Translations under genes and position numbers: made by a program | Assembly (NCBI GenBank): GCA_937876865.1 | Contig: CALEFF010000060.1 | Location: 1-22,659 of the forward strand | DNA: 22,659 nt | Origin: an uncultured Bacteroidales bacterium | Lineage (GTDB): Bacteria; Bacteroidota; Bacteroidia; Bacteroidales; P3 | Direction of reading: 5' to 3' | In this document: positions 8,025 to 15,800 of the stretch, in pieces | How positions within the stretch are numbered: position 1 is the first letter of the stretch | Layout: every line of letters starts with the position of its first letter | Notes under the pieces: generated by a model | Databases searched by the model: none | Told to the model about the DNA's origin: nothing | What the model saw: the letters and a program-made list of their open reading frames with translations, nothing else

Positions 8025-8519
8025 ATGAAAGAAATAGAACGTATTGAACGCAAAATTATTTGCGAAAAAGATTTAAGTAACCTAATCCTTAAATGGAGAG
8101 AAGAAAATCAAAAAATAGTTTTCACAAATGGTTGCTTTGATTTGTTACATTTAGGGCATGTTGATTACCTTGCAAAAGCTAAAGATTTAGGAGATAGATT
8201 GATTATAGGTGTTAATACAGACTCCTCAGTGAAACGTCTAAAAGGAGAAAACAGACCTTTGCAAGATGAAAATTCTCGTTTACATATTTTAGCTGCATTA
8301 CATAGTGTTGATGCAGTTGTTTTGTTTGATGATGATACTCCTTATGAATTGATAAAGAAAATACAACCTGATATTCTTGTAAAAGGGGCTGACTATAAGA
8401 TTGAGAACATTGTAGGCTATGATATTGTTACTTCACGAGGTGGAAGTGTTCAAACAATTGAGTTTATTGAAGGTTACTCCACTACAAATATTGAACAACG
8501 TATTTTAAATTCAAAATAA
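8025..8519 (+). CDS. rfaE2: D-glycero-beta-D-manno-heptose 1-phosphate adenylyltransferase (stand-alone RfaE2/HldC type)
   Basis: The enzyme transfers AMP from ATP to heptose 1-phosphate to give ADP-heptose for lipopolysaccharide core or surface glycans. The 164 residues contain the nucleotidyltransferase motifs: TNGCFDLLHLGH with the HxGH signature at 42-45, GVNTDSSVKRLKG, NRPLQDENSRLHILAAL, ILVKGADY, and the late signature EGYSTTNI that corresponds to ISSTxxI/GYSTS in relatives. There is no sugar-kinase domain, so it is the single-domain form rather than the fused HldE of E. coli. It starts 2 nt after the previous stop and lies 3 nt before elbB. Confidence 0.93.
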   Translation: MKEIERIERKIICEKDLSNLILKWREENQKIVFTNGCFDLLHLGHVDYLAKAKDLGDRLIIGVNTDSSVKRLKGENRPLQDENSRLHILAALHSVDAVVLFDDDTPYELIKKIQPDILVKGADYKIENIVGYDIVTSRGGSVQTIEFIEGYSTTNIEQRILNSK

Positions 8520-8522
8520 TTT

Positions 8523-9173
8523 ATGAAAAAAATTGCAGTTATTTTAGCAGGTTGCGGAAATAGAGATGGAAGCGAAACTCACGAAACACTATCTGTGCTT
8601 TTAGCCATAGATAAAAGAGGTATGCAATATCAATGTTTTGCTCCTGAGAGTGATTTTGAGGTTTTTAATCATATAAAAGGAGAAGCCACAGGTGAAAAAC
8701 GTGATTTGATAACTGAGGCGTCAAGACTTTGCAGAGGTAATATCAAACCTTTAAAAGAGTATTGCGTGAATGATTATGATGCTTTGGTGCTACCAGGTGG
8801 TATGGGAGCCGCTCAAAATTTAAGCAATTACGCTTTTTGTGGCAAAGAAATGAGTGTGAATAGCCAAGTTGCAAAAGCCGTAAAAGAAACCAATATTGCA
8901 GGTAAACCTATTGGAGCTTTGTGTATTGCTCCTATGATTTTAGCAAAAGTTCTTGGAGATAAAAATCCAACTATAACACTTGGAGGCAATTGTCAAGCAG
9001 CAAAAGATGCTGTTGCTTTAGGTTGTAATCACCAAATTTGCAATGCAACAGAGGTTTCTATTGATAAAGAAAATAAACTTTTGACAACCCCTGCTTATAT
9101 GGTAGCTACAAGAATTAGTCAAATATTTGAAGGCTCAGATAACCTAATTCAAGCCCTCAGCAATATGATTTAA
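8523..9173 (+). CDS. elbB: ElbB-like DJ-1/PfpI superfamily protein (glyoxalase-type)
   Basis: The 216 residues match ElbB throughout: ILAGCGNRDGSETHE at the N-terminus, the nucleophile-elbow cysteine in GALCIAPM (Cys134), the PGGMGAAQNLSNYA loop (91-104), and TLGGNCQA. ElbB was first linked to isoprenoid synthesis. Structural and enzymatic work on the E. coli protein places it in the DJ-1 superfamily with weak glyoxalase III activity, so the physiological role is uncertain. It is cytoplasmic and the last gene of the plus-strand run. Its stop lies 11 nt from the stop of the convergent esterase gene, with no obvious hairpin between them. Confidence 0.92.
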   Translation: MKKIAVILAGCGNRDGSETHETLSVLLAIDKRGMQYQCFAPESDFEVFNHIKGEATGEKRDLITEASRLCRGNIKPLKEYCVNDYDALVLPGGMGAAQNLSNYAFCGKEMSVNSQVAKAVKETNIAGKPIGALCIAPMILAKVLGDKNPTITLGGNCQAAKDAVALGCNHQICNATEVSIDKENKLLTTPAYMVATRISQIFEGSDNLIQALSNMI

Positions 9174-9184
9174 CACGTCAAAGT

Positions 9185-10348
9185 TTAGTGTTTTATCAGT
9201 TTTCTTTGTTGCCCTAAATTATTTTTTAAGATATAGCAACCAGAATCAAGGTGTGAAATCTCTATTGAGTTCGCACCTTTTTTGATTTCTTGTGTTAACA
9301 GTATTTTTCCACTCATATCAACTATACTGATAATCATATTTTTATCTACAATTAGTTGTATTTTATTTGAAGCAGGATTTGGGAATATACGTATCTTATT
9401 TTCTGCCACTTCTTGCAAGCCTACCGCCGTGCGATTATTGGTAAAGAAATCATAAATTTCAACTAAGCAATCCACATCATAGATATTTGCATCTGCGTAT
9501 GGTATATGCTCCCCTCCTTCTATCTTTAAAAAACGTACTTCTTGATTTGCATCTTCTCCTAAATAAGAATAACGAATAAATCTCAACCCATCATCTTTTC
9601 TATCTTCTAACGAATCCACAATTGGAGGATTATTTACTCCGTTATTATTTCTCCAAAAATCTATTGTTTGCTCAACGGTTAATCCAACCAATAGATTTGG
9701 CATTCCTTCTACTACCGAACTTGTGCCATCGAAAGAAACGACATTGTCAGCCGTACCATGAATATGCAAAATCTTTACAGGTTGAATTGGTATAGATGTT
9801 TCCATTGATTTAGGTATCATTCCGCTTACAGGAGCAAAGGCCTTAAATTTATCGCCATATTCAATTGCCATTCTATGTGTCATAAAACCTCCCATAGAAA
9901 AGCCACTTAAAAAAATATTTCCTTCTTCTATGTCATAATTTAAAGAAATTGTGTCTATCAAACTTAGAATAAATCCTGCATCATCTACATTACTATTTGG
10001 TGAAATAGTCAATGGTCCAAGCGAAACACTAATTCCACTATTCCACATCGGTCCTAAATCTATTACACTACCCATTAAATTGACAGAAGCCTCTAATGCT
10101 TGTGGCAAAAGCACAATCCATTCAAACTCATCTGCCATTCTTTGATATATTTCATTGTTATTATCAATGTTATCGCCTAATCCGTGAAGAAATACTACCA
10201 TAGGCAAACTCTCCTCTACATTATAATTTGCGGGAGTAAGAATTTTGTAACTTCTTTCTACATCTTGCCACAATATTGTTGGATTTTGTGCTTGTGTAAT
10301 GCAAAAAAATAAAGATATTGCAAAGAATAAAAATAAAACTTTTTTCAT
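9185..10348 (-). CDS. Secreted alpha/beta-hydrolase esterase (PHB depolymerase/LpqC-like) with type IX secretion C-terminal domain
   Basis: The 387-residue product has three parts. A signal peptide (MKKVLFLFFAISLFFCITQAQ) is followed by an alpha/beta-hydrolase of the poly(3-hydroxybutyrate) depolymerase/feruloyl esterase group: oxyanion region VVFLHGLGDN, nucleophile Ser151 in GFSMGG, Asp201 in HGTADNVV and His281 in GGEHIPY. About 70 C-terminal residues (318-387) start NKIRIFPNPASNKIQL and include the GCYIL block, typical of the por/type IX secretion sorting domain. It should therefore be exported and released or anchored at the cell surface. The substrate is probably an ester such as a feruloylated glycan or polyester and is not resolved. 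I chose ATG 10348, which begins the signal peptide; an upstream ATG at 10411 would read through the terminator of the preceding gene. Confidence 0.92.
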   Translation of the reverse strand: MKKVLFLFFAISLFFCITQAQNPTILWQDVERSYKILTPANYNVEESLPMVVFLHGLGDNIDNNNEIYQRMADEFEWIVLLPQALEASVNLMGSVIDLGPMWNSGISVSLGPLTISPNSNVDDAGFILSLIDTISLNYDIEEGNIFLSGFSMGGFMTHRMAIEYGDKFKAFAPVSGMIPKSMETSIPIQPVKILHIHGTADNVVSFDGTSSVVEGMPNLLVGLTVEQTIDFWRNNNGVNNPPIVDSLEDRKDDGLRFIRYSYLGEDANQEVRFLKIEGGEHIPYADANIYDVDCLVEIYDFFTNNRTAVGLQEVAENKIRIFPNPASNKIQLIVDKNMIISIVDMSGKILLTQEIKKGANSIEISHLDSGCYILKNNLGQQRKLIKH

Positions 10349-10366
10349 AATCTTTAATTTAATCAA

Positions 10367-10399
10367 AAAAAAGGTTCGGCATATTACCGAACCTTTTTT
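10367..10399 (-). terminator. Intrinsic terminator after the lipoprotein gene
   Basis: A 13-bp inverted repeat (10367-10379 and 10387-10399, core GGTTCGG/CCGAACC) has a 7-nt loop. In the minus direction it is followed by a run of T. It lies between the lipoprotein stop and the esterase start, so esterase expression either depends on read-through or has a promoter I cannot see. Confidence 0.85.
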
Positions 10400-10422
10400 A
10401 ATGATACTCACAAACTATAAAA

Positions 10423-10842
10423 CTATTTTTCAGTTTGAATCTTACCACATTTCATTAATGCATTTTGGATACGAGTTTTGAACTCTGCGTTATCTTTGCA
10501 TTCATTTACAGCAGTTTTTTGAGAAGGAGCTTGTTTTAACATTTCTTCAAAAGCAAGTAATCCTTTTCTTCCATTAGCTTTATTCTTTTGAGCTTCTGCT
10601 AATTCATCAACGAATTTTTCAAAAGCTTTTACTTTTGCTTCACATGGATCTGCTTTCTTTTGTTCAGGAGCAGGAGTTGCTGCTACTTCTTCTGCTGGTG
10701 CTTCAGCTGCTTCTTCTACTACTGTTTCTGTTGCAGGTGTTGCTTCAACTGCTGATTCTGTTGGAGTTTCTGTTGCTTTTCCTCCGCAAGCTGCCATCAA
10801 TGCAACAACAGCTACGCTTAAAAATAATCTTCTTAATTTCAT
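10423..10842 (-). CDS. Small lipoprotein with Ala/Glu/Pro-rich linker
   Basis: The 139-residue product starts with a lipoprotein signal peptide (MKLRRLFLSVAVVALMAAC) whose lipobox cysteine is residue 19. A low-complexity Ala-Glu-Pro-Thr linker (about 22-62) follows, then a Lys-rich helical domain (about 65-139) with three cysteines (in DPCEAK, NECKD and KCGK). I recognise no family. The layout suggests an envelope lipoprotein with a flexible spacer and a small helical head. It is monocistronic, with a near-perfect promoter and a strong terminator, and its codons look more selective than its neighbours', so it may be abundantly expressed. The 71-codon Leu-rich ORF on the opposite strand is an artefact of the repetitive linker. 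Confidence 0.88.
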   Translation of the reverse strand: MKLRRLFLSVAVVALMAACGGKATETPTESAVEATPATETVVEEAAEAPAEEVAATPAPEQKKADPCEAKVKAFEKFVDELAEAQKNKANGRKGLLAFEEMLKQAPSQKTAVNECKDNAEFKTRIQNALMKCGKIQTEK

Positions 10843-10880
10843 CTTTTTAATTTTTTTGGTTAATGATTTCTTAGTTTGTG

Positions 10881-10911
10881 CAAATGTACGTATTTTTTTG
10901 TTTATAACAAG
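10881..10911 (-). promoter_or_regulatory. Near-consensus Bacteroidetes promoter for the lipoprotein gene
   Basis: On the minus strand a TTG (complement of 10908-10910), a 19-nt spacer and TACATTTG (complement of 10881-10888) match TTG-N19-TAnnTTTG exactly. The -7 box is 38 bp upstream of the ATG at 10842. Confidence 0.85.
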
Positions 10912-10929
10912 TCTTTTTATATATTTTTT

Positions 10930-11985
10930 TTAGTTTATCTTAATAATTTCATCTTGTAACTTAACAGATTCTTTATGTATAAGCTCAAAAATTTCCTTTA
11001 TAAAGCTTTCTGAAACGCCTATATTCTTTGCATATTCCATTCTATCAAAAAGTAACTTATTCCATCTATTCATCTGTAAAACAGATATATTTGACTCTTT
11101 CTTAATTTGTGCAATTTTATTTGAGACTTTCATTCTTTCAGATAATAACTCTATAAGTTTATTATCTATTTCGTCTATTTCTTTCCTTAAAATATTTATT
11201 TTTTCTGGCAAAATATTTTCTTCAGTCTTTGAAATAATTAAACTATTTAATAAACTTTTAAATTCTTCTATTGATAACTGCTGTTGAGAATCTGTTTTTG
11301 CTTCCTTAGGATTATGATGCACCTCTATCATTAAGCCATCTAATCCTAAATTCATTGCAGTTTGAGAAAGTGATTCTACCAATTCGCTTTTTCCTGCTAT
11401 ATGACTTGGATCGCAAATTATGTTTAAATCTGGAAATATACGTTTCAACTCGATTGGAATTTGCCACAGCGGAGTTTGACGATACTCTCCATTGTCTGTT
11501 AAAGAGAATCCTCTATGTATAGCATAAATATTTTCTACTCCTACTTTTTTCAACCTTTCGATTGCACCTATCCATAATTTTAAATCTGGATTTAATGGAT
11601 TTTTAATAAAGACAGGATTTTTTTCTCCCTTTAATGCTTCTGCAATATCTTGAACCGAGAAAGGATTAGTAGTCGTTCTTGCTCCTATCCACAAGGCATC
11701 TATCCCTGAGGCTAAGCATTGCTCAACGTGATTAGGGTTTGCAACTTCTGTACAAACTTTTAATGAAAATTCTTTCTTTATTTTTTGTAGCCAATCTAAA
11801 GCTTCTATTCCCACACCTTCAAATTCAGAAGGGCGAGTCCTTGGTTTCCAAACACCTGCTCTAAAATAATTGACATTCAATTCTGCAATCCCCTTGGCTG
11901 TTTCTCTAAGTTGTTGATAGCTTTCTGCCGAACAAGGTCCTGCAATCAGCATTTTGTTAGTTAAGCCCAAGAGTGATGTTTTCAT
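10930..11985 (-). CDS. Bifunctional DAHP synthase / chorismate mutase (AroQ class)
   Basis: The 351-residue protein joins a DAHP synthase of the KdsA-like family (about 1-250) to an AroQ-type chorismate mutase (about 262-345). The first domain shows GPCSAES (16-22), RAGVWKPRTRP (42-52), WIGARTT, IKNPLNPD, IHRGF and CDPSHIAGKS (191-200). The second is an all-helical segment beginning LRKEIDEIDNKLIELLSERM. It catalyses the first step of the shikimate pathway (PEP plus erythrose 4-phosphate) and the chorismate to prephenate step; in such fusions the mutase domain commonly gives feedback control. The start at ATG 11985 overlaps an upstream short ORF by 29 nt, so translation may be coupled to it. 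The usual tyrA/pheA neighbours are absent. Confidence 0.95.
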   Translation of the reverse strand: MKTSLLGLTNKMLIAGPCSAESYQQLRETAKGIAELNVNYFRAGVWKPRTRPSEFEGVGIEALDWLQKIKKEFSLKVCTEVANPNHVEQCLASGIDALWIGARTTTNPFSVQDIAEALKGEKNPVFIKNPLNPDLKLWIGAIERLKKVGVENIYAIHRGFSLTDNGEYRQTPLWQIPIELKRIFPDLNIICDPSHIAGKSELVESLSQTAMNLGLDGLMIEVHHNPKEAKTDSQQQLSIEEFKSLLNSLIISKTEENILPEKINILRKEIDEIDNKLIELLSERMKVSNKIAQIKKESNISVLQMNRWNKLLFDRMEYAKNIGVSESFIKEIFELIHKESVKLQDEIIKIN

Positions 11986-12154
11986 CTAATGTTTTACTAT
12001 AAACGGATTGCGACTTTGGATAAGAAACTATTTTTTTTATTGATTCTTCTTTGGGACACACTACATAATCCTTGCTCAATAATATTTCTTCTTGATGTTT
12101 TAAATCCTGTTCCCAAAGTTCAATTTGTTCATAAACATAGTAAAAATCTATCAT
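11957..12154 (-). CDS. Possible small ORF (65 aa) overlapping the DAHP synthase start
   Basis: The sequence is MIDFYYVYEQIELWEQDLK... through ...LDENITLGLN, and no family is recognised. It begins at an ATG preceded by AAAGGTGAT, which resembles a ribosome binding site, and runs into the DAHP synthase gene in another frame with a 29-nt overlap. The ATG lies inside one arm of a 13-bp inverted repeat (12149-12161 with 12200-12212), so the transcript could hide it. It could be a real small protein, a translated leader that couples or attenuates DAHP synthase, or a chance ORF. It contains no run of Phe, Tyr or Trp codons like classic leader peptides, though FYYVY near the start is aromatic. Confidence 0.45.
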   Translation of the reverse strand: MIDFYYVYEQIELWEQDLKHQEEILLSKDYVVCPKEESIKKIVSYPKSQSVYSKTLDENITLGLN

Positions 12155-12212
12155 ATAATCACCTTTTTGTTAAACAATCGTTTCTGTTTTAACGCAAGAT
12201 GATTATATGATA
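12149..12212 (-). promoter_or_regulatory. Nested palindrome upstream of the small ORF and DAHP synthase (candidate RNA regulatory hairpin)
   Basis: The outer arms are a perfect 13-bp inverted repeat, TATCATATAATCA at 12149-12161 and TGATTATATGATA at 12200-12212. Inside them GTTAAACA (12169-12176) pairs with TGTTTTAAC (12185-12193) with a one-base bulge. In minus-strand RNA this makes a long two-tier hairpin that holds the start codon of the 65-codon ORF. No T run follows it, so it is not a plain terminator. Confidence 0.55.
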
Positions 12213-12230
12213 TTGTTTTAAAGAAAAAAA

Positions 12231-12818
12231 TTACACTGTCAAAAGCATAGATTTTTCTTCTGCCATTTTTCTCATATTAAGCAAAGCATAACGCATTCTA
12301 CCTAATGCAGTATTTATGCTAACCCCTGTTTTCTCTGCTATTTCTTTGAAAGACATATCTGCATAGTGTCTCATGATAAGAACTCTTCTTTGTTCCTCTG
12401 GCAATTGCTTTATAAGGTATCTGACATCCCTACTAATCTGTTTTTTTATTATTACAGTTTCAATAGAGTCCTCAAAATTACCAATTACATCAAAGACATT
12501 AACTTCATCGTTAGAACGAACGCATTTTATTTTTTGCTCTTTTCTAAAATAATCTATTATAAGGTTGTGTGCTATTCTCATAATCCATTGAACGAACTTT
12601 CCTTCCTCTCTGTAAGTTCCACTTCTAAGCACATTAACTACTTTTATAAGAGTATCTTGAAAGATATCATCAGCGGCATCTTTGTCCTTAACAACAGAAT
12701 GTATATAATTATAAAGTTTTTGCTGATGTCTGGCTACGAGAATATCAAACACATTTTTCTCACCATTGATATAAGCCTGAACTAATTCGTAGTCGCTTCT
12801 TTTTTCTATTTGTTTCAT
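12231..12818 (-). CDS. RNA polymerase ECF-type sigma-70 factor
   Basis: The 195-residue protein has sigma region 2 (about 22-93: VARHQQKLYNYIHSVVKD, DDIFQDTLIKV, FVQWIMRIAHNLIIDYFRK) and region 4 (about 135-185: LPEEQRRVLIMRHYADMSFKEIAEKTGVSINTALGRMRYAL). There is no region 1 or 3, which defines the extracytoplasmic-function group. It directs RNA polymerase to an alternative promoter set. No anti-sigma gene adjoins it, which is common for this conserved Bacteroidetes type. The ATG at 12818 gives the family N-terminus MKQIEKRSDYELVQAY; an ATG at 12851 would add 11 unlikely residues. Transcription from its consensus promoter would leave a 5' UTR of about 145 nt, and the DAHP synthase unit may be read from the same transcript. 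Confidence 0.95.
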   Translation of the reverse strand: MKQIEKRSDYELVQAYINGEKNVFDILVARHQQKLYNYIHSVVKDKDAADDIFQDTLIKVVNVLRSGTYREEGKFVQWIMRIAHNLIIDYFRKEQKIKCVRSNDEVNVFDVIGNFEDSIETVIIKKQISRDVRYLIKQLPEEQRRVLIMRHYADMSFKEIAEKTGVSINTALGRMRYALLNMRKMAEEKSMLLTV

Positions 12819-12969
12819 AAGATTAAACTTCTTTTTATAAATATAACACATAAAAATGCGTTACATATTCTTTATACAATTACTAAATTATTTTGTTTAA
12901 ATTTAAAAAAAAGTAATAATCCTATCTATAAGCGTACTATTTTTGTTTGTAATTCTAATTATTTCGTTG

Positions 12970-13000
12970 CAAAAATAGAAAATATTTTAATTCTAACAAA
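12970..13000 (-). promoter_or_regulatory. Consensus Bacteroidetes promoter for the ECF sigma gene
   Basis: On the minus strand TTTG (complement of 12997-13000), a 19-nt spacer and TATTTTTG (complement of 12970-12977) match TTTG-N19-TAnnTTTG fully. The expected start near 12963 leaves a 5' UTR of roughly 145 nt before the ATG at 12818. I see no known riboswitch pattern in this AT-rich UTR. Confidence 0.8.
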
Positions 13001-13027
13001 TATTTACAATAAAAAAAATTGTTTTTT

Positions 13028-14989
13028 TTATTTTTGACCTAAGTTTCTAAAACATTTAAATAAAATATTTACGTCATTATACACGCTATAATTTCGTGCA
13101 TATAGTAGTTTTAATTTTTGTTTATCAAGTTGATTCAATTTTTCCTTTTTCAGAGCATCTAATGGTGAAAGAATAGATTTTTTCAAATTTGGAAGACCTC
13201 TTTCAATCTCTTGCTTATCGTTTCCAAAGCCTATCCAAGTTCTAAGATTCAAAAGAACCAAAAAACAATTTTTCACATAACCAAAAGGATTCTTTGTAAA
13301 CCACATTAAAATCAAAGAAAAAATTAACAAAATCAAAGAACTAATAAAATCAAACATTCGTTTTTTTCTCTTATTATCTTCATTTGTAATACTATTTAAA
13401 CTAACGACATAAAGATCTGTTGGAGAATTTATAGTATTACTACCAATTATAAAATCAGCCGTTGGAGGTGCTATTGTAAACTTAACATTCGTTTTAGCCA
13501 AACGATTCATCAAACTATTTATGCTTGATTGTGAAAGACTTTTTGCCGAAAATATAACCTCTGTTATTGAATAAATCCTAATAATATCATCAATTTGCGA
13601 AACATTTCCTACAAAACTATCTTTACTTGGCTTCTCTCCCACACTAACAAGTGCAATAAATTCAGGTTTTAGACTTGTTGAATGAATTAAATTTGCTATT
13701 CTTTCTGCCTCTTGTTCATCTGCAATTATAGCACATCGTAAAAATTCTTCATCTTTAAAAGATAATTTTCCTGAACGAAGAAACTTGATTAAAAGTCTAA
13801 TAAAAAGTAAAACAACAAGACTCATTACCGAACCTAAAACAACCAATGCTCTTGAATATCTCAATTCTGAAGGCAATAAAGAATAGAAAACCAAAAGCAC
13901 AAGCATGCCCGAGAAGATGCCCGAAATGATTTTTGGAATCCTTATCTTCTTTGAATACCCTCCTGCAACATAAACCGAAGTTAAAAGAATAAGAATATAA
14001 CACGGAACGGCAAATAACATATAATGAGCAGGATAATAATCTTCCCAACCCCAATAATAAATTGCCCAAGCCTTTTCTAAGAAATAAAATCCAATATAAA
14101 TAAAAACAAAATCAAAGAATGGTAAAGCAAAAGTCTTGAATATTCTTGAAAAAAAGCCAAAAAACGCCTTAATCCAAATAGCCAACTTAATTATAAAACT
14201 ATATAACTTATTTTGTTTAGCATCTAAATGTTTCTTAGCAAAGATTGCCATTGCATTATAGAAGGTATAAACATAATTAAGACTTGATTTCTTTGTTGAT
14301 TCACCTTTATAGTGTATTATTGTTGCTTCCGGATAATAATAATTCTTATATCCGCCAAGTGTTATCCTATAAGACAAATCAATATCTTCACCATACATAA
14401 AATAATCCTCATCAAGCAATCCCACCTTATCTAAACATTCCTTCCTCATCATCATATACGCTCCTGCAAGAATATCTACTTGATTTGTTTCTTCGTATGA
14501 AAGATGTCCCATGTAGTATTGAGCATATTTTTTTGAAGTCGGAAACAAAGAAGTCAAACCACTCATTTTGCAAAAACTTGCCCAAGGAGTAGGAAATCCA
14601 CGCTTACTTTCTTTCAGTATATTTCCCTGCCCGTCAATCATTTTTATTCCCAATCCACCACAATCCTTATGAGAATCCATAAAAGAAATACATTTTTCAA
14701 AAGTATCTTCTTCCACAACAGTATCTGGATTTAACAAAAGTATATATTCCCCTTTTGCAATTCTCATTGCTTGATTATTTGCCTTAGCAAAGCCTACGTT
14801 TTCTTTATTTTCAATCAAATAAAATTGAGCAAACTTTTCTTTAAGCATTTTCACAGAACCATCAACCGAATTATTATCTACAATCAACACTTCTGCATCA
14901 ATATTTCTTATTGCCTTTTGTACAGAATACAAACAATGCTCTAAAAAATATTCAACATTATAATTTACAATTACAATTGATAATTTCAT
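13028..14989 (-). CDS. Family 2 glycosyltransferase fused to a phosphoglycosyltransferase-like membrane region
   Basis: The 653-residue protein starts with a GT-A family 2 glycosyltransferase (about 1-250: MKLSIVIVNYNVEYFLEHCL, VDNNSVDGS at 38-46, NPDT at 87-90, MYGEDIDLSYRI at 198-209), similar to rhamnosyltransferase-type O-antigen enzymes. Membrane helices follow (about 262-285, 290-312, 323-345, 355-375, 380-402). Then comes a soluble segment (about 415-535) resembling the nucleotide-binding-like domain in the N-terminal half of WcaJ/WbaP polyprenyl-phosphate sugar transferases, a helix near 546-562, and a charged tail. The catalytic sugar-transferase domain that normally follows is absent. 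It probably acts on a lipid-linked or surface glycan at the inner membrane. The ZIP gene ends 21 nt upstream, so the two may be cotranscribed. Confidence 0.88.
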   Translation of the reverse strand: MKLSIVIVNYNVEYFLEHCLYSVQKAIRNIDAEVLIVDNNSVDGSVKMLKEKFAQFYLIENKENVGFAKANNQAMRIAKGEYILLLNPDTVVEEDTFEKCISFMDSHKDCGGLGIKMIDGQGNILKESKRGFPTPWASFCKMSGLTSLFPTSKKYAQYYMGHLSYEETNQVDILAGAYMMMRKECLDKVGLLDEDYFMYGEDIDLSYRITLGGYKNYYYPEATIIHYKGESTKKSSLNYVYTFYNAMAIFAKKHLDAKQNKLYSFIIKLAIWIKAFFGFFSRIFKTFALPFFDFVFIYIGFYFLEKAWAIYYWGWEDYYPAHYMLFAVPCYILILLTSVYVAGGYSKKIRIPKIISGIFSGMLVLLVFYSLLPSELRYSRALVVLGSVMSLVVLLFIRLLIKFLRSGKLSFKDEEFLRCAIIADEQEAERIANLIHSTSLKPEFIALVSVGEKPSKDSFVGNVSQIDDIIRIYSITEVIFSAKSLSQSSINSLMNRLAKTNVKFTIAPPTADFIIGSNTINSPTDLYVVSLNSITNEDNKRKKRMFDFISSLILLIFSLILMWFTKNPFGYVKNCFLVLLNLRTWIGFGNDKQEIERGLPNLKKSILSPLDALKKEKLNQLDKQKLKLLYARNYSVYNDVNILFKCFRNLGQK

Positions 14990-15010
14990 TTACAAAATCT
15001 TTTTCAAAAA

Positions 15011-15778
15011 TCAATGAGATAATAAAACAGCTAACAAAAATGCTATTATCACCACCACAAACCTAACAAAATTATATTTATGACTTTCCTTAGAATCAAA
15101 TAACGTACTAATAGAAACATGAAGTAAAATACCTACTACAAAACCTATTACATAACCCATATAATCGTGTAAAAACTCAAAATAAATACTTAACACAGAG
15201 CCTAAAACGCCCATTATAGCAAAAACAGACAAATAAGCAAAAGATTTAAACTTAGAACACCCTGCAAGCATAAAAGCATTCACAACAAGCATTGCAATAG
15301 GTATATTATGCAAAACAATACCTATCAACAAAGAATAATTAACCTCTTGATTAACTACAAGAGCAAATCCTTCCAAAAACGCATGAATAGAAACACCTAA
15401 AAGCATCATCAAAGCAGGCAGAAGAGATGTTTTGTGAAAATGAAGAGTCTCATCATGCAAATGTCCATGCTCAGCACCATTTGAAAGCAATTCTAAGACT
15501 AACTGCAAAATAAATCCAATTAAAACAAACAATCCAACACTCAAAAAAGAATGCGAATGATTATGATGATGAGAATGATGAGCACAACTATGAGTTTCTC
15601 CTTGCAAAGCAAAGGCCTCAGGAAGCAAATGCACAAAACATACTGCCAACAAAAAAGCCCCTCCAAAAACTCCAATATAAGACAATATCTTTTCGTGCTT
15701 TTTCAAAATAAATACAAAACTCCCGCTCAAAATACAAGCAAAAAAGAGTATTAAATAAGATAAAACAATTCCATTCAT
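15011..15778 (-). CDS. ZIP family divalent metal transporter
   Basis: ZIP proteins import zinc, iron or related divalent cations across the inner membrane. The 255-residue product has about eight helices, a His-rich loop (about 63-77, CAHHSHHHNHSHS), a second His cluster (104-115), and the metal-site helices HAFLEG (132-137) and LHNIPIAM (156-163). I placed the start at ATG 15778: an in-frame ATG at 15805 overlaps the -7 promoter box (15803-15810), so a transcript from that promoter would begin after it. The gene diverges from the TerB/J-domain gene, with the two promoters interleaved. The exact metal cannot be read from sequence. Confidence 0.92.
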   Translation of the reverse strand: MNGIVLSYLILFFACILSGSFVFILKKHEKILSYIGVFGGAFLLAVCFVHLLPEAFALQGETHSCAHHSHHHNHSHSFLSVGLFVLIGFILQLVLELLSNGAEHGHLHDETLHFHKTSLLPALMMLLGVSIHAFLEGFALVVNQEVNYSLLIGIVLHNIPIAMLVVNAFMLAGCSKFKSFAYLSVFAIMGVLGSVLSIYFEFLHDYMGYVIGFVVGILLHVSISTLFDSKESHKYNFVRFVVVIIAFLLAVLLSH

Positions 15779-15800
15779 ATCAAAAAAATCTATTTTAATT

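Noticed and set aside
10635..10850. 71-codon Leu-rich ORF on the plus strand
   Set aside because: It is antisense to the Ala/Glu/Pro-rich linker of the lipoprotein gene, and the Leu repeats only mirror that low-complexity coding sequence.
12149..12212. Inverted repeats as an invertible promoter (phase-variation switch)
   Set aside because: The enclosed segment is only 38 nt and contains no TAnnTTTG promoter, and no invertase gene is nearby. A hairpin or operator fits better.
13797..14069. 90-codon ORF in another minus-strand frame inside the glycosyltransferase gene
   Set aside because: The overlapping 653-codon frame has clear family motifs and membrane helices through this stretch.
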